From contig JAWZYV010012265.1 in assembly GCA_038373885.1 (NCBI GenBank), positions 114,644 to 178,643 of the forward strand: a DNA stretch of 64,000 bases, written 5' to 3'. This document shows positions 36,528 through 48,801 of the stretch, one piece after another (position 1 is the stretch's first letter; each line of letters opens with the position of its first letter). The DNA is from Cheiracanthium punctorium. Its lineage: Eukaryota; Arthropoda; Arachnida; Araneae; Cheiracanthiidae. Both the position numbers and the translations under genes were made by a program. The notes below the pieces were generated by a model, which was not told the origin of the DNA, did not search any database, and worked only from the letters and a program-made list of their open reading frames with translations.

Positions 36528-37160
36528 AAACTTAAGTGTGATAGGTAAATTGTGTTACATGAGAATTCCCAAAGTACTCATTTTTTATAAAATGAACTTA
36601 GCTAAAAAAGTTAGTTTCCATAATTTTATAACTTAATCGATTTTACAGGTTTTTCAAAAATAAAGTTAAGTGAGATAAAGAAACTTAGTATTTTTAAATA
36701 AAGATTTTTTAGGTGTTCTTTAATGTAAAGATCTTACCATATTTTACTTGAAGTAACAGAATATTTTAAATCAGACACTAGGTTTTTAAAACATTAGAGT
36801 ATTAACTTAGCATATTTTTATAATTTTTATTAAGTAATGGGCTTGAATATTTTTATGAGAACTATCAACTAAGTGCACATGTTACACATTTTAGTGATTG
36901 AGATGGTTATGCTTACAAATTTTAAATAAATATGCTCTTACTTTTATACATGTTACTTGGTCAAACTAAGTATACTTTTGATTTGTATACGTTTATGAGT
37001 TCTCATAAGTTATGAAATTATTTCTCGAAAGGAACTTAGCTAATAGAACTTTGTAAATTTCGTAGAAGTAGTATGCTTAACATGTTTTTGATAAAATGGA
37101 TTTAAATGTGGTACAGAAATGATCAGCTATTTTAGCATAGATGTATAAACTTATCTTTAA

Positions 37161-37640
37161 TTAAACCTTAATTGAACCATGTTCTAGTTTAATGGTGGTG
37201 GTTTTACAGTTCGCTGGTTTAAAATCCAAAGTTCGTTTAGATCCGAAACTTAGAATGCATACACCTGATGATAGGTCTAGATTAAAATCTTCGTAGTTAC
37301 CGTCTTCAATTTTAGGTTGTTCTTCAGAGCCAAAGTTCACTTGTACCATATTAAATACATAATTTGTCACTTTCTGTAGATCTTCACGTATTTTTTGCAA
37401 AATGGGTATCCAAGAGTAAACAGAGAGTGTTGCTCCAGGTAAACTGTAATTGATTCCTTCATCAGCAAAAGTAATTACTTTACGGGTCGAGGAAATTTTC
37501 TTTTCACTACTTTGCAGAGGCATTACATCTAAAGGCAATTGTATTATTTCTTGCAGCAACACATCAGCATCACTTTGAGTATAAAACTCGGGAGTGTATT
37601 CAATGTTAAAGTTATTTTCGATCGATTCAAGCAAAGACAT
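37161..37640 (-). CDS. AlkB-like protein lacking the HxD iron motif, arm copy 2
   Basis: Inverted duplicate of the gene at 33982-34461: the same 159 codons, differing at two residues (Lys to Met in LPLDVKPLQ and Glu to Val in NYEFN). It has the same loss of the Fe-binding His and Asp and the same early end. That both copies stay open despite AT-rich surroundings suggests recent duplication, gene conversion between arms, or selection. Confidence 0.75.
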   Translation of the reverse strand: MSLLESIENNFNIEYTPEFYTQSDADVLLQEIIQLPLDVMPLQSSEKKISSTRKVITFADEGINYSLPGATLSVYSWIPILQKIREDLQKVTNYVFNMVQVNFGSEEQPKIEDGNYEDFNLDLSSGVCILSFGSKRTLDFKPANCKTTTIKLEHGSIKV

Positions 37641-40172
37641 TCTTGAAACTCGGCGAAAAATCAATTAAAACACACGTCTTAAGTATAGGCGCACACAGTG
37701 TAAAGGGAGTCTCGCAACACACACCTGACCACTTTATCTAACTAAAATGTCTTTACTGGTTCTTTAAAAAATCACGTGGTTACCCAAGCGCCCTCTACCT
37801 TAAAACTTTATCAACCCAGTAGATATTGCATCATCTAACTTGTCTTAGCCTGTTACAGAGAGTTGCCCCTCAATGTAAATAGTACATCCTGCCAACAAAC
37901 CTACCGGATATTGAATCATCATAGATTTGCACACGTCACTATCAGGTATCTGCTGCGCATGTCACTTCCTTATCTCTTATCTGATCTGTGATGCCTGATA
38001 AGAGAAAACCAGTTGCCGTTAAATTTGTAGAGTTTCTAGGTTGGGCGTAGGTAAGTTCTCCTGCAACGGATACCTAAGAATTCTTTAGCCGAGCAAACAT
38101 ATGTTTTGTCCGCATGTAACAAGAGTGTTGTCCAGTATTTTCCAGGTATTATAATTGCTTATATTTTTTCTGTTATATGTTGTGATTAGCTATCTTTTAG
38201 AGTAATAAGTTTAATTTATTAGCAAGTTTTCATTAATAATTTTAGTTTATGACTATATTAAATAAAAAATTTAGTTTATTATTGTAAAAATTGTTTTAGT
38301 TTATGAATTTATTAAAAGGATATCTTTGTAAAATTTAAGTATATAAAAAAACTGAGTGCAAAAATTTTGATATGTTTAATTTATTAACAAGTTTTCATTA
38401 ATAATTTTAGTTTATGACTTAAATTATTTATGACTTAAATTAAATAAAAATTTTAGTTTATTATTGTAAATATTGTTTTAAACAATAATTTTAGTTTATG
38501 AATTTATTAAAAGGACGTCTATGTAAAATTTAAGTATGTAAAAAAATGAGTGGCATTCATCACAAGTAAAGAATCTTAACCCTGTTTTTCATATTAGAAT
38601 AATCATAATGTATTTAATACATTTCAATAGATATCCTATACAAAATTCCAATGCATTTGTTAAAATTAGATCCTGTTTTTCAGTACTAAATACCTATTTT
38701 ATACGTGAATACTCATTCATCTGCAATGCCTATAATTTATTACTGTTATTTATCAAAACTTAACAAAAATAATTTGCTTTAGTATAATGATCTTTGCTAA
38801 TTGTTTCACAGAAATTAATTTAATGATTCATTATTTTTCAAAACTGCGTAAAATATATTAATCGTTGTAGCTTAACTTTAATATTTTAATTTAGGATATA
38901 ATGTCGATCAGAAGAAAATTCATAATGTATTTAATACGTGTTCAATAGATATCCTATACAAAGTTCCAATGCGTTTGTAAAAATTAGATCATGTTTTTAA
39001 GTAGTAAACACCTTAATCCATAAGTCCCCATTTTTGAACGTAGAATGAAACACGTGTCCCCAATTGCATACCCCTAACAGCCTCCATGAGTTTATCTTAT
39101 CGGAAAACTGGCCTACTGTTATTTAACCGGCTCTGTAGAGCCTCAAGGCACTTTCTTATCTCTAAATTTCTTATCAGCTGTACTAGGGATATCACATGCA
39201 TGTGCTCTACTTATGCTGTGGGTATATTTGCGAATTATTTAAGTATTTTTGTTATTTTCACCTCTCGCGTGTACAAGTACAGGGTAAGTGTAATATTTTC
39301 TATTATTTTAGTTACATAAAAGTTGATACCTGTAATTCTAATTAAAAATAATTATGTGGTTCTTATAGTTTACACATTTTATGTGTTGTAATTTTAAGTG
39401 TGATTTTTTTTGTTAATGCATGATTTCTGTATTTTGGCGTTTTTCAAAATTTTAAGTGGGTAATCCAGTGTAATTAATATTAATAGCATTATCGGTAGAA
39501 GTACTTTAAGCAGTTTGTATGCAAAAACTGGGGTTTGAGGGCTTTCTCCTAATAGAAAATAAGGCATGCATGGTATTTGTATTTCAGTAAATTCTAACTA
39601 AGATTAAATTTTCGCTTGCTAACTAATTTTATCCTACATAAAATAGTATTGTGAATCTGGTAAATTGTTATAAGAAAAAAAATACTTTTAAAGCGTTTAA
39701 TATCTTCAAATGTGTTATTTTATTAGTATTTAGTTTCTAAATGTTATGTCTATTTTCAGCATATGAGGATAAAAATTAATCAAGGTGATGCCCTGAAATA
39801 TGTAGCTGAGAGGGGGAGTAGAGCTAATGTATTTTAAATCATTACTCTATTTTCCTGATCTGCTAGCTTGCTTTGCATCCGTCAAGAAATTTACCGGGTT
39901 TTTTTTTTTTTTTTACCGTAAGAAGTACTTTACAGTAAAGAAGATTTCGCAAGACGTGGCTTCAAGTAAGTAAAAACCTTGTATTTTTTTTTTTAGTTCA
40001 AGTAATGATTTGCGATTTAAACTGTCATTTTATCTAAGTATTGAAAGATATTTTATGTACATGCAGTATACAACTGTGCTAAAACGGATCTTCAATTTTT
40101 ATTTTCAATAGTTCAATTTTCTAACAATAGTACTATCTAGTCTAAAAGTTTGTGCAAGTTAAACTCACCTTT

Positions 40173-40860
40173 CTATAAAATATGCTAAATGCATCAATAA
40201 AATATCACTCAAAAGGTTGATACATGTATAAAATTATGCTTTCATAGTAAAACTGAAATTAATTTTGCACATAAACAATCGAACTCGTATCGTATTGAAA
40301 TTCTATAAATCATGTTACTCTACTTGTGATATACAATTCGTATCGTATTCAAACTCTATAAATCATGTTACTCTACTTGTGATATACAGTAAAAATATTT
40401 TGTAGGATTACTAAAAATGCAATTTTTTCTCTAATTGATCTATAGAAAATATAAGCTAGTATAATCGCTGTCTAAAATCTATCAGAAATGTGTGGGTAAG
40501 AAAAAATGTTTAGATAGATACTTTGTTTGTTTGTTTGTGTTTTAAGGCAAACCTGCACGCGGGGTATCTGCCTAGGATGAGGGGTGCCTTGGTAGGAGGA
40601 CTTTCTAAGGGGTTCTAACGCGTATTCACGGATAAATACTTTGAGTATTCATACATTTCGTATACAAAAACTTGAGTTTTTTGGGATATATATGGCTAAA
40701 GTGATTTTCTCGCAATAGAATATAAGACTATATACAAATCATTATTTGTAAAATCTTTCTATGGTATAATTTTCTTACTTCCCTAACCGTAGATTAAATG
40801 TATTGATATCCTACTTTAATGTTAAACGGCTACTTAACAAAAATACGGTATACAAAAAAT
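40173..40860. repeat. Insertion present only in the right arm
   Basis: Breaks the arm mirror after 'tgcaagttaaactc'. It holds a ~57 bp direct duplication ('atcatgttactctacttgtg', 40278-40388) and a SINE family A fragment (40545-40632). It also holds a diverged second copy of arm sequence ('tctatggtataattttctta', 40752-40860; compare 41345-41420). Confidence 0.65.
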
Positions 40861-42144
40861 TAAAACACTTGATTAAATTTTTTTTCTTGATAAATTAAAA
40901 ACACTTGATTAAAAAAATATTTGTTGTAAAATTATTTAACTTAAAATTAAAACTCTTGATTAAAAAAAAATTTTTGTTCTAAAATTATATAACTTAAAAT
41001 AAAACTTGGTAAAAAATATTTGTTATAAAATTAAAACTTGATAAAAAATATTTGTTGTAAAATTATTTAACTTAAAATTAATACTTGGTTAAAAAAAATA
41101 AAAATAAATTAACTCTTGATTAAAAAAAAAAAAATTTGTTGTAACATTATTTAACTTAAAATTAAAACTTGGGTAAAAAAAATAAAAATAAATTAACTCT
41201 TGATTAAAAAAAAATTTGTTGTAACATTATTTAACTTAAAATTAAAACTTGGGTAAAAATCTCTGAAGAAAAAAATGTTCAGATAAAAAAGTTCATACAC
41301 TATCTAAATCATTATTTGTAAAAACTATAGGTACTAAAATCGTTCTATGGTATAATTTTCTCACTTCCCTAACAGTACAAGAAATTTGTAGAAAATGTAT
41401 GGGTATCCTAAACCCTACTTTAATATTCTAGTAAACTGTTACTTATTAAATATATGCTATAATCTTAAACGGTATACAAAAATTAGCTAAACATTAGAAG
41501 TATGTATTAAGCAACATTTATTCAATTTGCATTGGTTCTATTACTAAATGGTAAAGAAAATTAAATAAATAACAAAATAAACTTCGAAAAATTAATCAAA
41601 GTCCCAATTCATTTTGAAAACTAAAGTATAACACAATACACCTACAATTTTATACCTGAAGGATTCTCAGCCTAATGGTTTAAGCCAACAATCATTAGCC
41701 TATGAATTCTTTTGTTGTTACGCGTTCAAATCTGAAAATTTTTCCAAGTCCCCTTATTTTAAAAATATGTTAAAGTCTGAAAAAATTACAAGTCCCCTTA
41801 TTTGAAAAAAAAGGAAAAAAAAATTCTTATCAATCCTTCGAGCATCCGGTCCTACCACGCCCCCTTCCCCGCTCAGCCTAGGGAAAGCGTCCGAACGGCT
41901 CCGGCGAATTAACATGGGATCCGGCTGGGCAGAACTCTCCTTTCCTTACTACTAATATCTATGTACACAAAACGAAATCTTTGGAATGCGAAACTTTTTT
42001 CACGTTTTCAGAAGAGCGCTCATTGTAATTGCTTCACAACTGACTTCTAGTCGTACAGTAACAGCAGTATTTGGTGCATTTTGGCTTCAAATATAAGGCA
42101 ATAAACAACGGATGTTCTAATTCGAATTTCGAAGGGATCTGTCC

Positions 42145-44835
42145 CACAGTGGGGCAGGAGAGCTTCAAAATTGGCATTAAATCAAATACTAAATTATAGA
42201 ATTCGTAACTTAGATTTTTATTTACAGGGCTATTACTATTGTTGAAAAAACCTTAAAAAAAATTTAAATACCCGGAAATTTTAGTTTTATTAAATACATA
42301 AGTCGTCAAAATGATTCATCGAAACTTCAATCTTCACTCTCGAAATCCAACTTCAAAATTGGTTGAATTCTTCATCATCGTCGTCATCTACCTCATTATC
42401 ATCACTGTCATCATAGCCATCGGGATCGTCATCATCATCATCATCATTCCAATGATTAGATTCGTTTGGAGTTGATGGTTTTATTAATTCGAATGCTTCT
42501 TTTGGAAGATGTTGGAGTGTTTTCTTTGGTAATTTTCGTTTAGCTGTGTTTACTGGATCTGAGCTCAACAAAAATAAATTGAAAATATCTCTATTTGTTT
42601 TTTCTCATTTTCTAGCGTAATGGTCTCTGTAGTTTTTGAAGTCCTTGTTGCGAGCTTCCTGCACCTCCTTTGTTAATTAACCTATTGGCAGAAGTGCCGA
42701 TGATATGATTTCCAAGTATAAAATATTTATGCAAAGTGGGTGGCATATTGTACTAAGGATACTTCTCTACAAAATATCTGGCTGTGTTATGGGCATATAT
42801 CCTGAATTTTTCAACACCAATGTGATATCCGCTAGACACCAGACACCACTATCATAATTATATGAATTTTTTAAATTAATGTGATGTCTATGTTTGTAAT
42901 TTCGGCAGAAAGTTCAGCATTCTTGAAAAACATCTTGCTGTGTTCCCATCGTTTCAGCAACCGAATCCTGGTTTTGGTTTGTCAACAATCAGACCTCACC
43001 TTTCCTTAAATTCTTTCTGAATCCGAGTTTCATAGTGCGACACTATTTCCCTGTCTTTTCCGCGAGCTGGCCATTTCTTTAATGGTAATTTATAGGCGAA
43101 GTGTAGAAGGCATTGAAGCATGCAAATCCACCCGTGTAAGATAGATAATCCGAACCCTAAGTTTTCACTATTTATACTTCTTGATATCATTTCATCAATA
43201 TTATTAAATTACTTAGATGTTTCTCCGCAAATATAGCATTTTTGGGTGGAGGTGGTTTCAGTCAGAGCCGTTGCATACCTTGCCTTCCACCATTGAAAAG
43301 ATTAGATCATGACTTACTTGACTTGTCTTTCTTGAATAATCACACGACTTTTCTTAACATACTTAATTTGTTCATCTACTTGATTTTTTTAGGCGATGGA
43401 TGATTGGGTAGATTCTTTTATGAACTGTATTTTTAAGGGTCTACAATATCTTGTCGAAGCAGGACGTGGATTTTGCCATAAAATGATTGCCTTACACAAG
43501 AGAAGAAGCGGTACTAAGCACGTGATAAATACAGCCGAATCACTTGCTTCAGAATCATGGAACGTTTGTTTATATGAACTATGTCCTGAGGAACCATCAA
43601 AACCCCACTTAGAAACTAAGTGCAGCTGATTTAGCTCTTCGTTCTGAAGGGACTCAATAACTGACTCCACTGCTAGAAGTAAGCGTTCTATGGTATGGTC
43701 TAGTAGACCTTGTCAAGAAACGGTAGCACAGGCATCTATTACTTTTATATATTCTTGGGATAACAAAGCTTTTTGGCAGCTTGAACTGTTTTCTATGAAG
43801 AAAATGTTTCTGGGGCACTTTTCCTTACTATATTGTATTGATGCCGAGATAATTTGGCATCAACCATAGCAGCTAAAACATTTTCACCTGACATGAGCTG
43901 CTGTCGTTCATGTGATTTTTTGAAGGCTTTTTGTATATCTGCTCGCACGTTACGGAGTTGTTGTTGTAACTTTAAGAAGTTTTTGTCCTTCTTCCTTTTT
44001 TGAAATTTTTCTTCTATCCTGCTTGCTTTCATTCAACGAGATTTATATTGCGATTTAAAATGTGACAGGCTTCGCTTTAGATCGTTAAAATTTTTTTTCA
44101 TCGCACTTTGTTCGTTTCTTGATGTCTTCTATCAAAAAATTGAATTGTTCTTGTATTATCCTGCTTCCAGAACTTTTCATGATGTCAAGAAGCTCTCTTC
44201 TTGTCATAAACAAAATATTAAAACTCGTTCCAGAAATATAAAACTGTGAACATTTAATGAGGATTCTTCTTATTTAGGTACTACTCGAGTTTAAAACATA
44301 GCCTGTAATTAAGAAAGTAGCAAAAAGTAGCAAAAAAATTAAACGGTTATATAATGTTCTCATAAATACCTATTCGACAAAACAAGAACGGATGCTGGGA
44401 CTCCTTTGGAACATAACTAAAAGTATCAATATTTTGAAATACTATTTTAATTTCTAAAATTGCAGTGATCATTCTTTCTCGACCTATTTCTATTAATTAA
44501 ATACACTTAAATACAGAATTATTAGTACTAGACTATACTTACATACCTGAACTTGAAGCTTCCATAGCATAATATTTTAATTATACGACATTTAAGGCTA
44601 AAACACTCCACAAAAATCACTTTCAAAAACACTGAAACAACGCTCATGTGTTCTCAACAAATAATTCGCTTAAACTGAGCCTATGTACGGGTTGGAGGGT
44701 GAGTTTATTGACATAAGAACACCGTTTTATTGTTCTTGGGTTAGTGGTCTGTTGAAGGGTTAGACCGAAAAATGTTTACACAACATTTAGTTTTTTTATT
44801 TTTTGCCAGGTTTTGAGCGCTCTTGCCCCACTGTG
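42145..44835 (-). mobile_element. Transib transposon, 2691 bp, RSS-like ends
   Basis: Ends CACAGTGGGGCAGGAGAGC and (inverted) CACAGTGGGGCAAGAGCGC. The first seven bases equal the heptamer of V(D)J recombination signals, as expected for Transib. Flanks TGTCC (42140-42144) and CGTCC (44836-44840) fit a 5-bp GC-rich duplication with one change. The interior holds a degenerate transposase on the minus strand. Confidence 0.8.
42353..44206 (-). pseudogene. Transib (RAG1-related) transposase, degenerate
   Basis: Broken reading frames on the minus strand appear in order: a start block with MKSSGSRIIQEQFNFLIEDI (from about 44206), a helical segment ending LSRHQYNIVRKSAPETF (44032-43793), and KWGFDGSSGHSSYKQ with WQNPRPASTRYCRPLK (43670-43389), which would hold the first catalytic Asp. 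Then come GFGLSILHGWICMLQCLLH (43190-42996), a MPPTLHKYFILG-like block with stops, and an acidic C-terminal end (42571-42353). Multiple frameshifts and stops make it inactive. Assignment rests on family blocks recalled from Transib-type proteins plus the element ends. Confidence 0.68.
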
Positions 44836-44840
44836 CGTCC

Positions 44841-45585
44841 TGGCAAATGACCATACAAAATTTGGTAGGCCTACGATTTGGCGGAATTCAACCGACTTAA
44901 ATCAATTTACTTAATTTAGTGAAAATTCTGAATTTAGAGCGTCTTAAATCGTCTTAATAACTGCATTATTTCTGCACCGAAAATTAAAATCCAACGCCGT
45001 ATTTCAATAAAACCTTGTTTTTAAAAATACGCTCTCATTAAATTGCTCCAAGCGCTAGAATCATCTTCTCAAATTCGCATATCAACCATTTTATTCTTCG
45101 CCAAATTAAAAAGTTGCACATTTTAGTCTCGGAAAATTTCGAAATCCTATTTTTCTTTTGAGTGTAAACGATTTCATTCGTGCTCTGATTTCACATGCAC
45201 ACGATATTTTAATTAAAAAATAACTACAAATAATCTAAAAAAAAATCGTTATTCTTTTATTTTTACTTCAAGAGTCTGAATCATTTAATAAACATGCCAA
45301 ATATGGCAACCTAGATATGCTTAAATTCTCACTCATTCCACTGCGGGGTTACAATTGCGAAATGGCGAAGCGAAAAATGAGCCCTTTTGCGACACGTTTT
45401 TTATCGATATCTCCTAAAATAATTCGAAGTTCGAAAAAATCGATTCGAGGTATGTCGGGACCCGTCCTGGAGAATTTCCACACAAAATTTGGTAGGTCTA
45501 CGATCACCCGTCTGCGAGCTACGCGAGACACAGACAAACAAACTAACTAACTAACGGACAATTTACATACTGTTGTATATATATA

Positions 45586-45618
<33 letters not shown>
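44841..45618. other. Dispersed repeat sequence and (AT)n microsatellite
   Basis: 'acaaaatttggtaggcctac' near 44855 recurs as 'acaaaatttggtaggtctac' near 45482, suggesting a repeat body. 'gacaaacaaactaactaac' precedes a TA-rich run at 45576-45617 next to the mariner insertion. Confidence 0.5.
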
Positions 45619-46636
45619 CCGGGTGTTTCAAAAATGACCGGTATATTTGAAAAATCAATAAAAACTAAACGGGCAGCGATAGAAATAAACCGTTTGTTAC
45701 AATATGCTTGGGACAACAGTGAATTTTCAGGCAGACAAAATTTCGAAATTAGTTACAATTTTCAACAGCAGATGGCGCTGCAGGCGATTTGAAAGATATA
45801 GAAGAAAACGCAGTCTGTGAGTTCGCCATTCTGTTAGTCATCCTTCTGCTGTAAGCATGTGTTGTTTGTTCACAGATTGCAAGTTTGCTGTAAAAAAATG
45901 GTTTATTCCTAGAGCAGAGGATTTTTCTTGTTGGAATTCCACCGAAACACAGTATTGTTGCAGCAAGACGAAGTTTTCAACGGAAGTTAATGTAACCAAA
46001 GGACCTAAAAGCGATACAATAAAGGATCCGTTTGAAAAATTTGAACGGACTGGGAACGTGAAGAATGCTGGAAGGGTAGGGCGACCGCGTACAGCAACCA
46101 CATAGGGGGAGGGCAATGCTCATCTTGTGCAACAGCGGTCTCCGGTTTCCATTGGCCATGTTACAGCTGCGGTTCAAATTAAGCCAACGTCCACGTATCG
46201 TCTCATGCGCTAGAGTTTACACCTCTATCCATACAAAAATCAAACTCGGCTACCCCTCAGCGCTGCTTCCATTAATGCAGGAGAGACATTTGCTAACGAT
46301 ATGGTGCAAAGGATTGATGACGGCGATATCCATGTGAGCAGCATTAGGTTTACTGACGAAGCTCTTTTTTACCTGGACGGCTTCGTCAAAAAACAGAATT
46401 GGCGCATATGGGCCATATTATTGCTGTGCATGGTGTATATGTGGAAAATATCGTAGTTTAGATTTTCCAGACTGCAACGCCATCTGTTGGGGAAAATTGT
46501 AACTAATTTTGAGAGTTTGTCTGCCTGAAAATTTACTGTTGTCCCAAACATATTGCAACAAACGGTTTATTTCTATCGCTGGCCGTTTAGTTTTTATTGA
46601 TTTTTCAAATGTACCGGTCATTTTTGAAACACCCGC
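45619..46636 (+). mobile_element. Tc1/mariner-type element with ~170 bp inverted repeats (1018 bp, TA)
   Basis: Ends CCGGGTGTTTCAAAAATGAC and the inverse of GCGGGTGTTTCAAAAATGAC, between TA dinucleotides (45617-45618 and 46637-46638). The inverted match continues through 'cagcgatagaaataaaccgt' and 'ttcaggcagaca' to 'gatggcg'. The interior has the transposase relic given separately. Confidence 0.85.
45856..46430 (+). pseudogene. Mariner-type transposase relic
   Basis: An N-terminal HTH region remnant ends in FERTGNVKNAGRVGRPRTATT (normally 'TGSV.D..R.GRPR'). Later frames hold a 'HVTAAVQI..TSTYRLM' region and IRFTDEALFYLDG (normally 'V.FSDEA.F.L.G', the catalytic Asp block) with NWRIW. Frames are broken at least twice and the C-terminal catalytic part is missing. 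Confidence 0.7.
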
Positions 46637-46638
46637 TA

Positions 46639-47965
46639 TATATACGTACAGATATATAGAGAGAAAAGCAGACTCGGTGCCCTATTTGTGACAGAGCAAT
46701 TGAACAGGGCTCAGAGATTTTAGATGTCCAAAAATCTAAAATTTTGTAGTTTTTACAATGAAATTACAAAAGTGGAAAAAAGTTTATATTTTTTTAACTA
46801 TGAAAAATTGAAAAAATTTCAATTTTACACTTCTGTGAACGAATATAAACAATAATAATGCTTTTTTAAATTCGTTGAAATGCTTTACAGTGGATTTATA
46901 TATATGTATATATTCTTTTATTTCAGACTCTATAAAATAAAATTTTGCGTTTGGAGAGGGGAGAAAGAAAGATATTTGAAACTTTCCAGAATGTCATAAA
47001 CATTTCAGAATGATAATTTTTTGAAGAGGTGGGGGGGGGGGGGAGTTATCGCGTGCGTCTCAATTTTATTTATTTTTCCCAGGACCTACAGTTGCCTTAA
47101 TTGTTCTCTGAAAAAACATTTTGTTTTTTAAATGTATATTTTAAAACGAAAACAGTGACTAGAGACCCCTAAGGAGTGAAAAGCGGCCGATGCTACCGGG
47201 ACCGATGGTGCCATTAGTCCACAAGCTATTCGGACCATTGTTTGGTTTTTCTTTCTATTAACCATATTTTGTGTAAAAGACAAAAAATGAAAAGAATGAT
47301 GTTGATAAAAATGATAAAACATCTTTTTATCATAAACCAAGCAACGTTGAAACGTTCCTAAACAATATAAAGACAAAACTTTTTCTGAGTAAAAGTTTTT
47401 AAAAGTTAAAATAAAAAAAGCTTTAATACAATTTTTTTAAATTGATGTTTCAGTCGAAATGCGCTTTCTTTTAGGTCTAAATGTACGCGCAATTTCAAAT
47501 GCACCATTTAAAATGCATTATTAGTTTAAAAATCTAAATAAATACTATAGAATGACACCGTCCCGGTCCGAGTAGCCACTCCGTGAAAAGGCAGCCAAAG
47601 CATCCATCCTTTAAGGTGTAGATATATTTAACTCTTGAGGGTATAAAAAGTGACATCTTCTAACCACATTATATATTCTGGAAAGTGTCACTAGTCACTT
47701 CACCAAGTTCTCCATTCGCTTCATCAACCTTTTACTTCTCGCAAACGATTTAATATTCAAATTTAAAACTTACTCCTTTAGATGCTGGGTGATTTGGGTC
47801 GAGTGACAGGGCAGCACTTAAATATTTCTTTTATTTATTCCGATGTAAGAGCACTGTAGATATCGAAGTTTTTTCGTTTATCCTGGAATAAAACTACGGA
47901 ATACTTTAATGGTAAAATCTTCTAGTTTTGAATTGTTTTATTTTGGCATTTTAAAACTACAGTAA
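46639..47965. other. Noncoding; G-run at 47030-47043
   Basis: No gene or bounded repeat is recognised. (TA)n pieces lie at 46637-46660 and 46897-46912. Confidence 0.4.
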
Positions 47966-48062
47966 AATCTAAAGTAAATAAAAAACTTTGTAAAAAACAC
48001 ACATAAGATACCTATAACATCTTATGTGTGTTTTTTACAAAGTTTTTTATTTACTTTATTGT
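47966..48062. repeat. Perfect hairpin made of Penelope-type 3' tails
   Basis: About 40-bp arms ('taaagtaaataaaaaacttt' + 'gtaaaaaacacacataagat' and the inverse) around a ~9-base spacer. The right arm and following 'gtttaacacc..ttttgagtgt' match the tail after the hammerhead-like motif at 62113-62160. Confidence 0.8.
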
Positions 48063-48095
48063 TTAACACCAGTATTTTGAGTGTTTTTTCCGCTA

Positions 48096-48256
48096 CAGTA
48101 AAATCTGTCTTAAACGGAATCAAAATGATTCTCCACTAAACCCAGATGTCTATTGCATTGAATAAAATTGTGTTTAAAAATACGAAGACTACGAAATATA
48201 TCTGTTAAAGCAAGGTATTCGCTTAATAAAGGGTGCGTTTAAGACAAACTTTACTG
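48096..48256. mobile_element. pogo-like MITE, 161 bp, TA target
   Basis: Ends CAGTAAAATCTGTCTTAAAC and the inverse of CAGTAAAGTTTGTCTTAAAC between TA (48094-48095 and 48257-48258). No coding capacity. Confidence 0.85.
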
Positions 48257-48258
48257 TA

Positions 48259-48801
48259 TCATATTTATGGAACTCTGTCTTAAAGGAAGGGAAATCTTTA
48301 AAATGTAATTTTTTTCAGTTGTTACATGAATGGTGCCTTCTAGAGATGAAATTTCATTATATTTTTACATTCTACTTTTATAACTATCACCTATCAGATG
48401 TAGATCTCATTTCTTAGAAAATGCTTTCTTTTTGTATTTATTTAATTAAGTAATTAATTTCTGCATTGCCCTTTAAAAAAAACAGCTAAAAACTAAAAAC
48501 AGCCTCACATGAATGACAGTAGAAAATGTACATAATTGTTATCTATATCAAATTTAATGCTGGGAATATTTCGTAACATTGTGTAAAAAGAAAAAAAAAT
48601 TCTTTTTTAGTTTTACCTTTTTTTTAATGTGTATGTACGTAGCATATGGAGGAACTTTTATACATGATACTTTTTAATGCAGATTATTAAAAGCACATAC
48701 ACAAAAAAATTAATATTATTTAGGAGATGATTGTGAGACTGTTTGTGATAACAAAATATTGATTTATATGCACGCATTTTGTATAAAATTAAATATTAAT
48801 G
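48259..48801. other. AT-rich noncoding sequence
   Basis: No feature supported. Confidence 0.4.

Larger units (their letters stand above)
30487..41953. mobile_element. Giant palindromic element, 11,467 bp, 6-bp TSD (Polinton-like?)
   Basis: The ends read AGTAGTAAGGAAAGGAGAG and its exact inverse, directly flanked by AATATC on both sides (30481-30486 and 41954-41959). The arms run inward about 4.6 kb on the left (to about 35097) and 5.4 kb on the right (from about 36524), leaving a 1.4 kb unique centre. Polinton/Maverick elements make 6-bp duplications and start with AG, which fits. But their arms are normally below ~1 kb, and no integrase, protein-primed polymerase or capsid gene is visible, so a non-autonomous derivative or another 6-bp-TSD superfamily is possible. 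It encodes an AlkB-like ORF in each arm and one central ORF. Confidence 0.85.
36524..41953 (-). repeat. Right inverted arm
   Basis: Inverse of 30487-35097 but about 0.8 kb longer: extra tandem units (40860-41270) and an insertion of about 0.7 kb at 40173-40860. A second copy of the MITE-like 'acgtgtccccaattgcat' fragment is present in both arms (32565-32610 and 39025-39072). Confidence 0.85.

Noticed and set aside
43396..43629. Plus-strand ORF opposite the Transib transposase
   Set aside because: It is the antisense shadow of the conserved KWGFDGSS...CRPLK block.
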